Below are positions 44,688 through 55,258 of a DNA stretch of 64,000 nt, piece after piece. This DNA comes from Theobroma cacao (Eukaryota; Streptophyta; Magnoliopsida; Malvales; Malvaceae). The stretch's first letter is position 1; every line of letters begins with the position of its first letter. The notes beneath the pieces are model-generated. The model was not told where the DNA came from and did not search any database. It was given only the letters and a program-made list of their open reading frames with translations. A program made the translations under genes and the position numbers. The DNA lies in contig NC_030857.1 of assembly GCF_000208745.1 (NCBI RefSeq), positions 4,626,714 through 4,690,713 of the forward strand, in the 5' to 3' direction.

Positions 44688-45007
44688 CATAGGCGGGCGG
44701 TAATTCGCAAAAGCTCTCAGTGGAAAGAAAAGAAACATTTTCTCGTAATTTCCAAGCAAGTCTAATTACCTAATTAATTAGTAAACAATGAGATCAATGT
44801 TCGTAAACTTTTACAGGGCTATTGATGAATTTAATCCGTTGACTTATGACCTCATTCCTTGCATTATAAAGGAAAGTTGGCGGCAAACCCCTACCAGCTC
44901 TCACGTGTTTGAATTGGCCACAAGCCTTTTTCGTATGGTCAAACTAAGATCTCAGACTCTCAGGAGCTTTCATCAGTTTTAGCACTGTTACAAGCCACAT
45001 GAATTAC

Positions 45008-45017
45008 TATATATAGG
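45008..45017 (+). promoter_or_regulatory. TATA box of peptide gene 3
   Basis: CTATATATAG lies about 135 bp upstream of the ATG at 45148. Confidence 0.55.
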
Positions 45018-45147
45018 TATCAGTATGGACCTTTTTGTATCAAACAGATAACACAGAATTTCCCATCAACAACAAGTTTTAGCTCACCTAGCTAAGAAAA
45101 ACAAAAAGTAACAAACCAAAGCCTTTGCTACCGAATCCCAAATCCCG

Positions 45148-45405
45148 ATGGCCGGAAACGTCAAGTCTTTCTTCTTTGTCCTCGTTCTTCTTCTATCATC
45201 GTTGCTTTTCACTTCTGAGGCTCGTCCTCTCAATGATGCAGAGCCGGGCGCAGGCAGCTCTATAACCAAGGAGATCGAAGTTTTCTTGGATGGTTTGAAC
45301 CTTGAAGGAATCAAGACCGGAGGTCCAAGTCCAGGAGGAAATGGTCATGCATTTACTAATGCTTTCACCTACTCAGGTCCAAGTCCCGGTGGCGGTGGAC
45401 ATTAA
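45148..45405 (+). CDS. PIP/PIPL-type secreted peptide precursor 3 (two motifs)
   Basis: An 85-residue single-exon precursor. The signal peptide (VKSFFFVLVLLLSSLLFTSEA, about 5-25) ends in a good cleavage site before RPLND. An acidic pro-region (ITKEIEVFLDGLNLEG) follows, then two candidate peptide blocks: internal TGGPSPGGNGH (first Ser of the core replaced by Gly) and C-terminal YSGPSPGGGGH ending exactly at the stop. Two SGPS-like blocks in one precursor are known in some PIP/PIPL members, so one precursor could yield two ligands. The motif and architecture support the family firmly; the specific biological role is inferred. Confidence 0.85.
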   Translation: MAGNVKSFFFVLVLLLSSLLFTSEARPLNDAEPGAGSSITKEIEVFLDGLNLEGIKTGGPSPGGNGHAFTNAFTYSGPSPGGGGH

Positions 45406-46855
45406 GCTAGCGTCTCTTATGCAAAGCCTGCAACCGCTCTAATGATTCTTTGGCGTCTTCATTAAAACGAATTCATTATTAATATTTTTATTTGTTTTGT
45501 TCAATTTTGTTAGCTATCATTGCTATTGTGGTCATTCTTTTGTAATGTCTTCAGTATGTTTAGGGGTGTTGCAGGCAATTAGTAGCAATTCTTTGTGGGG
45601 TTAATAAGTCGATAGCGAGTCCGCCATGTCTAACTTTTTGTGGTTCTGAGATCTGTACGACAGTTTTGCTATTCTTCATTCAATTATTAATTTTATTCGT
45701 GGTAAAAACTTTCCTTTTTTATTTACTTTCCAAACTCTGTCGCTGTGAGAGAGAAAAGAGAGACATTTTGCCGTGCAATGATATCTTCCAAAGGAACTCT
45801 GCATGCGGAAAATTACAGTGGCCGAGGCACAATGAATTATTAACTTTCTGCACTGTGCACGAGCGGTTAACTCTTTCATATAATGTCATTCGGGAATTTG
45901 TCATCAATTGCCCGATCAATATGTTTCGAATCAACCAAGATACGGAGCCACCTAAAATATACAAATGCCTGCATTTACCTCAATTAATCTATGAACATGC
46001 AGCTTATTCAACGTTCGACACTGTAGATGTTTAATTTTTGCCACTGATGAAAGAGCAAAAATCATGCAGGTTTGCCGAAGTAAGGGAGAATCTAAGCAGA
46101 GAGAGTAAGACTGCTTCCGAGCGGGTGCGGACTGTGGACCATAACTATGCTTGGTAGCTGCTTCCGTATTGTTCAGTCAGAGTGCATACCAGAAAAAGAC
46201 ATCGAGAAACCCAACCTGCACTACTCATGTAAGTTAGCTATTATCTTTTGCATATGGCCCTAATCGTGATCATAATTGTTTAAAGTTTGAAGCAGAGCCT
46301 ACTCAGGATCAAAACATTCTCACTTGAATTTTATGGAGAGAACCGAATATTCTTGATATTTGCGTGCCTATGTATATTAGTTAGTTAGTTAGTTAGTTAG
46401 ATTGTAGGATTGTTTACATTGTCAAAAAATATACATAAATTCTTTATTTTGTCACTTCAAATATTAGTAAGTAGCATTTAATTTATTATGTAATTGAGAC
46501 AATTAAAGGGGGCGTAAGGGGTTAATGATCAAAGCCCAGTGGGAGTTGTTTTGGGCCTAAAAGCCCAAATTTAGATTTGCCACAGGCGGACAGCAAATTA
46601 TCTCGTAACTGTTAAGCGCCGCATGTTGTTACCCCACAGCCTTACAATTTACATAGGCCAAGGAAAAATTTTATACAGTAAAAAAGCCCAAGAAAAGTAG
46701 AAAATTTCCCCAATTTGAATTTATTCTATCCTCACCGGAAATAATAATTCACGGTTAAAGACCGAATAAGAAAGATAAAAGGAACCACCCATAACGGCCA
46801 ATAACCCGATAATTAAAACCCGTGCACCGAAATCCCTCCCTTCCCCACCCCCAAA
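45406..46855. other. Intergenic DNA between peptide gene 3 and MRG
   Basis: No gene is recognised. An open frame at 45666-46034 has no motif and reads as random coding. A TTAG microsatellite lies at 46376-46400. The C-rich stretch just before 46856 is the likely MRG 5' UTR. Confidence 0.5.
46376..46400 (+). repeat. (TTAG)n microsatellite
   Basis: Six perfect TTAG units. Simple repeat. Confidence 0.85.
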
Positions 46856-49800
46856 ATGGGAAGCTCAAACACTGCCTTGAACGACGACGACGATTCGGCC
46901 ACCGAGTCCGACAACGACACCGCCACCAAGACCGACTCCGATTCCGACACCGACTCCGAAACGGAAACTGATGAGGAATTCCGTAAGCGCTACGATACCG
47001 GCCCTTTCAGAGAAGGCGAAAAAGTCCTCGCTTTCCATAACCTGCGCATTTACGAAGCCAAAGTAAAAAATAACTTCTTTCCTTTCTCTTCCTTTCTTTT
47101 CCTGTACCCGATTAAAAGTTTACACTTTACTCATCGCTTTGCTTGGCAGGTCTTAAAATTTGATAACCGGAGCAACGGCTGGCATTATTTCGTTCATTAT
47201 CTTGTAAGTATAAAAATTTTAAATCTTCATTTCATTTCACATTTTTCACTTAAAATTGATGATGTGGTTATCAATTTGTTTGTTTTGCAGGGGTGGAATA
47301 AAAAGTAAGTGCATTTTCTTCTCTGGTGAAATTACGATATATATTTTTTATTTTAATTTAAATTGTTGAGATTTGTTTCCTTTTACAGCTGGGATGAATG
47401 GGTAGCTGTGGATAGGTTAATGAAATTTACAGAAGAAAATCGACAGAAACAGGAAGCGCTTAACAAGACACTGGCGGAAGAAAAGAAGGTTGAATTTCAT
47501 ACCTCTAAGAGAGGAACTGGGCGTGTGTTTCATTTTAAACTGAAACACCCCAAAGGTTAATTCTAATTTTTTTGTATGTCAAATGAAATAAACTGTCTCA
47601 TTAATCTGTTTCCAGGGGTTTTAACACATCTTTGTCTTTGCAGGTGGTAGGGGGAAAAAGCGAAAGAACGATTCTATTAGCAAGGTTTTCCCATGTGTCT
47701 CTATATGAATACCTTCCCTTGTTTCTTCTATGCCGTGTCTGTTGATTCATTTGGTTGGAATTTCGTTAATTGATTTTCATTGGGAAATATGTTATTAGCA
47801 AAACAAGCTAACGACATCCTTTACAGGATGCTCAAATAGTTAAAATTTTGAACTTTCATTGTGGAGGTTTCATGTTCAACTTAGTCCCTAGGTTTTTATT
47901 TATCAAGAAGGAAATTTCCTTTGGTTGGAAACTTCGTTAATTAATACTTGTTGGGAAAATATTAGTAGCAAAATAAGCTAACAACATTCTTGACAGTACA
48001 TGCAACCAGTTAGAATTATGAGCTTTATTGTGGATGTTTCTTGTTCAACATCTTCTGTTGATTTTCATTTATCAAAAAGGTAAAAGAAGAATAAAATCTT
48101 AGTTTTTTGATTGTCAACTTTTAGTAGAAGAGTGCTGAACCTTCTGAGGAGCTTGTGAACATCCCATGTGTCTTTATATAATTGCCTTGGCATGTTTCTA
48201 TGCTTTGTCTGTTGATTCATTTGGTTGGAAATTTTGTTAGTTGATATTCGTTGTGAAACTATGTTAGTAGCAAAATAAACTAAAGACATCCTTGACAGGA
48301 CGGCAAACAGTTAGAATTTTGAACTTTCATTGAAGAGGTTTCTTGTTCAACTTAGTCTGTTGATTTTTAGTTATCGAAAGCAAAAAAAAAAGAACAAAAC
48401 TTACCACTTGTTTTCAACTTTTAGGAGAAGAGTGCTGTACCTTCAGAAAAGATTGTGAGCATTCAACTTCCACTAACTCTGAGGAAGCAACTAGTTAATG
48501 ATTGTGAATTTATTACTCATTTGGGAAAGGTATCTATATCCTCATAGTTTGGATTTTTCTGCATTTTTCCTTTTGTTTCCATTTAGAGCCTTTCTTTTGC
48601 AGTGTTAATTATGGCTGATCATCAAAAGTTGATTGATATCTTCTGTTGCAGCTTGTTAAACTTCCACGTATTCCAACTGTGGAAGACATATTGAAGATGT
48701 ATCTTGATTACAGATCTAAGAAAGATGGCACGTAAGTTCTTGCCCTGCCCTGTTGTCATCTTTTTACCTTGACTTGCAGCATTCATGTTACTGCAACTCA
48801 GCCAGCTCCTGTAATGGTCAGCTAGATGGAAAACTGTTTATTAACTCAAAAATATATTGTGATCTTATTCTTTGGAAAGGGAAGTCTTTTATTATTTCTA
48901 AAAAAAAGGTCATTCATCTACCTTCCTACAAAAATTTTAAGATTGTTAACAGCATGTAATAGTTTGAAATTATCTATTTTTGCACCGTTCACCCAAATTT
49001 TTAATGTGCAATGATTTTGGTAATTTTGTTTCTTCATATTTTTTCCACAAAATCTGTTCTAGTGTTTGACTTCCTTGATATATTGTTAACACAATCTTTC
49101 ATTAATTTAAATGCTGTTTTAGTTAGTTTTGAACCATGCTTTAGAGAAAAGTTGAAGCACTCTTGTGCACCACATATCATCAAGTAACTGTTTCATGACC
49201 TGGATGGTCCAAAAAATCTGCATGGCATTATTGGCATTCACCTTGAAATACCGTTATGATAAAACATACTAGGAAAGCAATCTGAGCAGGCTTATTAATG
49301 CAAAATACTTGGATTTATTCATGCCATTTATTAGATTGCTAGTTTTAGGCTTTTAGCCTTTTTGGCCTGGACCGTAAAAGGATACTGCAGAATTATCCAA
49401 GTGGAAGTTGGGAAAAGTCGTTGAAATGTGAGAAAAAAAAAAAGGTAGGATGGGGCTTGGGATTTGGGAATGAGAATACCTTTCTGAGTTATGAGTGAAG
49501 TGCATCCTATCTTTACTCTTAATTAATGCCTTTGAATTTTGATAAATTAATTTAATTTTGTTGAGTATTGATTTCTATTTTCTTGGCTAGATATTTTTAG
49601 TTTTCTAATAGTTAACATGAAAAAAGTAATGCATGTAGCGTAACAGATTCAGTTCAAGAAATTTTTAAAGGGATACGTGTTTACTTTAACAAAGCATTGC
49701 CCGTGATGCTTTTGTACAAAAGTGAGCGTCAACAATATGATGATACCATTACAGAGGACATCTGTCCATCCACAGTATATGGTGCCGAACATCTGCTGCG

Positions 49801-51020
49801 TCTCTTTGGTATGTTCATCCTTCTCTGTTAGAAAAGTGACTAACTTTCACAAAGAAACATCATGCACTTTAATAGTACATATAGACAGGAATTGTACTTG
49901 CTAATTCAGAAATCTTTCCCTACTATGACAATTCTTTGTAATTTGAGCTGAAGCTTGGAAGAGTAAACCAAACAATTCTTTCAGACTCTGGCATTTTTCA
50001 GATGATATTAGAGAATATACCAAATAATTTATCACATTTTGAGGATTGTATGCATCTTTTGTTGAAAAGGTTGAATACTTATACTTCTTACAAAATATCC
50101 TCCACTATATTTAGTTTCCTTGCAAGCAAATTAACCATTCATCTGAGTATAATGTGGTGCTATAACTTTTTTGTGGGGTTCAATGTATGCTATAATGTTA
50201 TACACATGGTTATGTGCTAATAAATCTTGCCTTTGACAAACTGTTCTGGGCTCATCTTTCCATCTGTTGGCATGTCTAATTATGGCGTGCATGTGTATTG
50301 CAATTATTGCAGCTTATGCCTGGTATTTTCAGTAAATTTTTTATTATAATGCTAGTCCCGAAACTGTAAAGAATTTTGTCATGCAAAAGGCTTCGTATTA
50401 CGAAGTTGATTCTGCTAACTTACTGTCTGGTATTTGCAGTCAAGTTGCCTGAATTATTGGTGCGTGCAGACATTGAAGAGGAGACATTGTTGGAGTTGCA
50501 GCAAAAATTAGTCGACTTTCTCAAGTGTGAACTCTACCTTTATTCTGGTTATTTAGCTCTTCAAAGAACTGGTGTTCTGTCATGTGTCTCTTTCCTTTTT
50601 CTTTCGCTGCGGGAAGTCCACCCACTATTGGGGTCAAGCCCCGGGTTCCTTTCCTTTCGACCAATTTCTAAGAAATCTATTATTCCAAGTTCCAACTCAA
50701 GTTGATGTCAAAAGTCAATGTTGTTTGTTATCTTTGAACTACAAGGCCAAGTCTAGTTTGGAAATTATCATTTCGTCTACATTTATAGGGGTCTTTACGC
50801 CTAAGTATTTCCTTTGAAGCGCACTATTCTTGCATAACCCAGTTGATCCGTTAATCTTCCTTTCAAATGATGACATTTTCTTATTATCAAACTCTGCTGA
50901 TAGGTCTAGATGATGTCTTCTCATTGCAGGTTCCTGCAGAAGAATCAGAATACATTATTTCTCTCCACTTACCATGTTGCAGAAGATGTTGAGACGAGCA
51001 CCAATAAACAAGATAATTAA
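46856..51020 (+). CDS. MRG-family chromatin reader (MRG1/MRG2-like)
   Basis: Ten exons assembled by GT-AG rule and frame: 46856-47062, 47150-47203, 47291-47304, 47389-47555, 47644-47684, 48425-48529, 48652-48731, 49639-49808, 50440-50524, 50930-51020. The sum is 1014 bp, 337 residues. The N-terminus is Asp/Ser/Thr-rich with Ser-Asp runs. The chromodomain follows (GPFREGEKVLAFH, YEAKVLKFDNRSNGWHYFVH, YLGWNKNWDEWV), then a Lys-rich linker (GGRGKKRKNDS) and the MRG domain (LPLTLRKQLVNDCEFI, VKLPRIPTVEDILKMYLDY, YFNKALPVMLLYKSERQQY, STVYGAEHLLRLF, VKLPELLVRADIEEET). Family knowledge: plant MRG1/MRG2 read H3K4me3/H3K36me3 and act in histone acetylation and flowering-time control. Exon 3 is only 14 bp. 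Exon 8's acceptor was chosen at the AG before 49639 because the nearer AG gives a stop. MRG1 versus MRG2 is not decided. Confidence 0.93.
47751..48424 (+). repeat. Tandem repeats within MRG intron 5, with decoy exon
   Basis: A roughly 155-bp block (TTTGGTTGGAA ... TAGCAAAA(C/T)AAGCTAA ... TTGTTCAAC ... TTTATCAA) occurs three times, at about 47751-47912, 47929-48080 and 48220-48378. Between copies 2 and 3, at 48125-48160, lies a near copy of the start of exon 6 (real: GAGAAGAGTGCTGTACCTTC from 48425; decoy: TAGAAGAGTGCTGAACCTTC from 48125), preceded by the same CAACTTTTAG acceptor. The decoy begins with TAG in the reading phase. Confidence 0.85.
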
Positions 51021-51664
51021 ATTCAGACCCGTTTGCCAACCCTTTGTACATACACCAAAGAGTGGTTGGTAGATCCTTCCTACTATTAAATCTACCCTCT
51101 TATATAGGCTAGAAATTTTTTTTGAAAATTGAGATGTTTGTATTGCCTTTAAGAACAGTTTGTATGTATAAAGTTGTACGAGATTCTACAGTTAAAGCTC
51201 ATTTGCTTGTCCTGTCGATTGAGTTGTGTAGAGAACGTGGACGAAGTATGTTGGCCGTGCTAAATTGCCTGACAAACTATTGAAGCTTATTTCGCGTTTT
51301 ACTGTTTAGTTCAATAAACTGGTATTAAATCAAGTGAAATCTAGAAACATACTACAATCTTTTCCACTAAGTATAACCTTATAACAACTAAAACTGTAGC
51401 ACTGAAGTGCAGTTTCCCCTCAATTTATTCCGTTCACATTTTAACCTGTTTATTTTAAAACGTGGGGTGAGAATACTTTTGTGCGGTATCTTTTCCTTGT
51501 AGACCGGTTGAAAGGAAAGAAATGACCAACTCTGGTTTCTTCGAGATTATCAAGTTTGTCTCAAAGTTGAATGTAATGAGCTTTTTGGCTGAAGATTTTG
51601 ACAGCCGGGTCTTTTTAAGCTGCTTAATGGCAAAGCCTAACCGTCTCCTGCATTACCTTCCACC
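51021..51664. other. Intergenic DNA between MRG and receptor kinase 1
   Basis: The MRG 3' UTR (ending around 51170-51250) and the promoter of the receptor kinase. No other gene is recognised. Confidence 0.55.
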
Positions 51665-54082
51665 ATGAAGCTCCACATGAGTTCCCTATGTTTTTCAGTT
51701 GTTTTGTCTTTGATATTATTACCTCCATTGTCATCTGCAACATATCAAAAATTGAGCGGAGGATCATCTCTTTCCGTGGAGAATCCCAGCGATATTTTAG
51801 TGTCACCAAATGGCACTTTCTCAGCTGGCTTTTTCCCTGTTGGCGACAATGCTTATGCTTTTGCAATATGGTTCAGCAAACCAACTTGCGTTGTTCATAA
51901 CTGCACCGTCGTTTGGATGGCCAATCGTGACCAACCAGTTAACGGAAGGCGCTCAAAGCTGTCGCTGTTAGGAACCGGTAACGTTATCCTAACTGATGCT
52001 GCTCAGCTCAATGTTTGGGCCACAGACACCGCTTCGCTGTCCCCGGTGCAGTTGCAGGTCAATGACTACGGTAATCTTCTTCTGAGTAATTCCCAGGGTA
52101 CTATTTTATGGCAGAGCTTTGATTCCCCTACAGATACCCTTCTTCCTCTACAATCACTCACCAGATACACAGCACTTGTCTCGAAAAGAAGAAAAGCCAA
52201 CTATTCCTCTGGTTTCTTTAAGCTGTTTTTCGATGATGATAATGTTCTCCGTCTCCTTTTTGATGGTCCTGATATTTCAAGCGTTTATTGGCCTGGTTCG
52301 TGGCTTGTTAGCTGGGAAGCAGGAAGATCCACATACAACAGTAGCAGAAATGCGATGATCGACTCCCTAGGCAATTTTAGTTCAAGTGATGACTTAATTT
52401 TTAGGTCTGCGGATTATGGTGCAAGTTGGATCCAGAGAAGATTGACCATTGATGTTGATGGTAACCTTCGATTGTACAGCAGAGAAGAAAGGGATGAAAC
52501 ATGGGTTGTTTCATGGCAAGCTATAAGTCAGCCATGCACGATTCATGGCCTTTGTGGGGAAAATAGTCTCTGTGGCTACGCTCCGAGTACTGGGAGGAAA
52601 TGCTCTTGCCCTGAAGGATACAAGGTGAAGAACCAAACAGATTGGTCTTATGGTTGTAAACCAGAATTCGACGTTTCCGTCAATGCTAGTGAGTTTAGTT
52701 TTATCCATCTTCGTAATGCTGAATTTTATGGCTATGATATTTCAAGTTTTAACAATAAAACCTTAAAGGAGTGTGAAGCTATATGCTTGCAGACGGTCAA
52801 CTGTAAAGGTTTTCAATATAAATTCAATGGTAATGGTTTCTATAGTTGTTTCCCTAAGGGGCAATTGCGTAATGGGCAGCAAACACCTGGCTTCGATGGA
52901 GATATCTATATAAAGCTGCCCAAAGCATATATCTCGTACAACAACAAAAAGCCTTTCAAGGCAATCAGTTTAGATTGCCCCAGAAATGATACTATTATGC
53001 TGGAAAGAAGTTATGCTAAGAGCCTAGAAAATGGGATAGTGAAGTTTATGCTCTGGTTTGCAAGTGCATTGGGAGGAGTTGAGATTATTTCCATCATTTT
53101 GGTTTGGTGGTTAACTAGTGCCAGTCAAGAGAAGAATATTGTAGCTCAACAAGGCTACCTTCTCGCAGCAGCTGGGTTCAAGAGATTCACATATGACGAG
53201 CTAAAAGAGGCAACGCAAAACTTCAATGAAGAAATTGGAAGAGGAGGGGTAGGTACTGTGTACAAAGGCATGCTACCTGATGGTAGAGTTGCTGCAGTCA
53301 AGCGACTGAATGAAGCAAATCAAGGAGAAGCTGAGTTCCTTGCAGAAGTAAACACCATCGGGAAGCTTAATCACATGAACTTGATTGAAATGTGGGGATT
53401 TTGCGCAGAGAAAAAGCACAGGCTCCTAGTTTATGAGTACATGGAGCATGGATCCTTAGCAGAAAACCTCTCTTCCCATGAACTTGACTGGCAAAAGAGG
53501 TATGCTATCGCCTTGGGCACTGCAAAAGGCCTAGCTTACCTACATGATGAGTGCTTGGAGTGGGTCTTGCATTGTGATGTAAAGCCCCCAAACATACTTC
53601 TGGACTCCGGCTACCAACCCAAGGTGTCGGATTTCGGCCTATCTAAGCTCCTTGACAGAGGTAAGCTTTACAATTCTAGCTTCTCAAAGATTAGAGGAAC
53701 TCGAGGATACATGGCTCCGGAGTGGGTTTTCAACCGTCCCATTACATCCAAAGTAGATGTTTACAGCTACGGCATCGTTGTGTTGGAAATGGTGACGGGA
53801 TTGAGCCCAACAAAAGGGATCCAGTTCGTACATAGTATTGCTGAAAGGGAGATGGAATACAGGTCAGTAAATTGGGTCAAGGAAAAGAAGAAAGAATCAA
53901 ATTCAATGGAATCGTGGATAACAGAAATAGTAGACCCCATGTTGGAAGGCAATTATGACGATCAAAAGATGGAAACTCTGGTTGAAGTGGCTCTTCATTG
54001 CGTCCAGGAAGACAGAGATGCAAGGCCCACCATGAGTCAAGTGGTCGAGAGGCTTCTTCATCACAGAGAAAATGAAAACTAG
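51665..54082 (+). CDS. G-type lectin S-receptor-like Ser/Thr kinase, ZmPK1-type (tandem copy 1)
   Basis: Intronless, 805 residues, full length for the family. Order: signal peptide (about 1-25); bulb-type lectin domain (SLSVENPSDILVSPNGTFSA ... CTVVWMANRDQPVNG ... GTILWQSFDSPTDTLLP); S-locus glycoprotein and EGF-like region (CTIHGLCGENSLCGY ... CSCPEGYKV); PAN-like Cys-rich domain (CEAICLQTVNCKGFQYKF); transmembrane helix (about 457-484); kinase. Kinase motifs: GRGGVGTVYKG (about 524), VAAVKRL with the ATP-binding Lys (about 546), catalytic loop HCDVKPPN (about 636), DFG (about 656), MAPEW. The usual HRD Arg is Cys, making it a non-RD-type kinase, often linked to immune receptors. KPPN replaces the more common KPQN/KPEN. 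Located at the plasma membrane. The ligand is unknown. Closest relatives are maize PK1-like receptors; the paralog is at 59536. Confidence 0.95.
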   Translation: MKLHMSSLCFSVVLSLILLPPLSSATYQKLSGGSSLSVENPSDILVSPNGTFSAGFFPVGDNAYAFAIWFSKPTCVVHNCTVVWMANRDQPVNGRRSKLSLLGTGNVILTDAAQLNVWATDTASLSPVQLQVNDYGNLLLSNSQGTILWQSFDSPTDTLLPLQSLTRYTALVSKRRKANYSSGFFKLFFDDDNVLRLLFDGPDISSVYWPGSWLVSWEAGRSTYNSSRNAMIDSLGNFSSSDDLIFRSADYGASWIQRRLTIDVDGNLRLYSREERDETWVVSWQAISQPCTIHGLCGENSLCGYAPSTGRKCSCPEGYKVKNQTDWSYGCKPEFDVSVNASEFSFIHLRNAEFYGYDISSFNNKTLKECEAICLQTVNCKGFQYKFNGNGFYSCFPKGQLRNGQQTPGFDGDIYIKLPKAYISYNNKKPFKAISLDCPRNDTIMLERSYAKSLENGIVKFMLWFASALGGVEIISIILVWWLTSASQEKNIVAQQGYLLAAAGFKRFTYDELKEATQNFNEEIGRGGVGTVYKGMLPDGRVAAVKRLNEANQGEAEFLAEVNTIGKLNHMNLIEMWGFCAEKKHRLLVYEYMEHGSLAENLSSHELDWQKRYAIALGTAKGLAYLHDECLEWVLHCDVKPPNILLDSGYQPKVSDFGLSKLLDRGKLYNSSFSKIRGTRGYMAPEWVFNRPITSKVDVYSYGIVVLEMVTGLSPTKGIQFVHSIAEREMEYRSVNWVKEKKKESNSMESWITEIVDPMLEGNYDDQKMETLVEVALHCVQEDRDARPTMSQVVERLLHHRENEN

Positions 54083-54675
54083 CAGCACTTTATTTGCAAA
54101 TCCTTGCATTAGTTTAGTGCCCATAACCATTAGCGGTAATCCAGGAATAATTGAAGCTGCTACACCTATTTTCAGCATTCAGTTAGTGTAATTTTCCGAT
54201 TCTGCATGTTCGAACGTCAAGTTCTTTTCTTCAAATGCAGGAACTTATTGCTATTATAGTCTTTATTTCTCTGTTAACAAGTTGTTGATTCCATACGTAT
54301 AACTTAAATAAATAAATCATTGTCTTAGATTTTTATTTATCTTTCTCCGTAATTTTTATTAGATATTTTTATCAATAATAAGTGTAAATTACATTAGAAT
54401 AAACAAATAAAAGGCTGTTTTTTAAAATAAAGAGAAGTATGAATTTTTAGTAATTGGATTAAAATGGGTTAAGGCGTAAAGTGAACCATGATTAGACTTT
54501 TTAAATTTTGATTGATACTGTAATTTAATTAAATTAATATATTATTATTTAATAAGAACACTCGACGCTTGGTATAATTGTAATTGATTAAATAATAAAT
54601 TATTTCCATTTGAAAGAGTTAAAATAGTTGCATTTTTCAGCATGTTGTTAGACTCGACTCCTCAAGTTTAAATAC
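54083..54675. other. 3' flank of receptor kinase 1
   Basis: AT-rich 3' UTR and intergenic sequence; nothing else is recognised. Confidence 0.5.
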
Positions 54676-54689
54676 GGAGTGGTGCAAGA

Positions 54690-55258
54690 ATGATAGCCAA
54701 AGAGGTTGGCAGAGCTTTGAAAAAGAAAAGTCTCGCTACTTATGTAACTCGGTGGGTTAAGTGGCAACCACTAGACATGAGTTACTCTATTATTAATACA
54801 GATGGGGTTGTCAAGTCTAGTTGGGAATGTGCTTCTGCAAGTAGATTCATACGTAATAGTGAAAGAGAATGGCTTGGTAGATACATATCCAGCATTGGTG
54901 TAACGGATAGTTTGATGGCAGAGCTTTGGGGCATTAGGGTAGGTTTTTTGGCCAAATCCATGGATCTAAATCAAATTGTTATTTAACTTGATATTACTTT
55001 GATTGTGCATTTCTTGAAGACAGGAGTGGAAGCTTCTCATCCATACTCTACTCTCATTCAAGGTTCTATTTCTTTGACTTAGAAAGGGTGGGTTAAAAAA
55101 ATCCGTTGTATCCTCAGAGAATGCAATCAATGTGTTGATTTTCTCAAGAATTTAGTTCAAGATTGTAAACTTGGAACGAGAGTGCTATATACTCCTCTTT
55201 TGGACCTTATTCCTCTCTTGGAGAATGATAAATTCAGAGTTCCTTGTATATGGATGTA
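54690..55258 (+). pseudogene. Retroelement ribonuclease H relic (RVT_3-like)
   Basis: One frame reads SIINTDGVVKSSWECASASR, then WLGRY and LMAELWGIRVGFLA, a stop, and continues with LDITLIVHFLKTGVEASHPYSTLI, a second stop, and ECNQCVDFLKNLV to the TAA at about 55256. This is the RNase H fold found at the end of plant LINE pol genes or in domesticated RNase H-like genes: NTDG (first Asp), AELWG (Glu), LDIT (in place of ESD). In-frame stops (54984-54986, 55079-55081) and lost residues show it is dead. No poly(A) tail or target-site duplication is evident. Confidence 0.65.

Larger units (their letters stand above)
44101..45147. other. Intergenic DNA and promoter of peptide gene 3
   Basis: No gene is recognised. 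It contains a 12-bp mini-repeat (44654-44687) and, near its right end, a TATA motif (45008-45017) with a leader for the peptide gene. Confidence 0.5.

Noticed and set aside
45666..46034. 122-codon open frame after peptide gene 3
   Set aside because: No recognisable domain, poor start context, and an equally long frame on the opposite strand; likely chance.
52119..52358. Alternate-frame open frames inside the receptor kinases
   Set aside because: Shadows of the intact 805- and 797-residue kinases, which explain the DNA fully.
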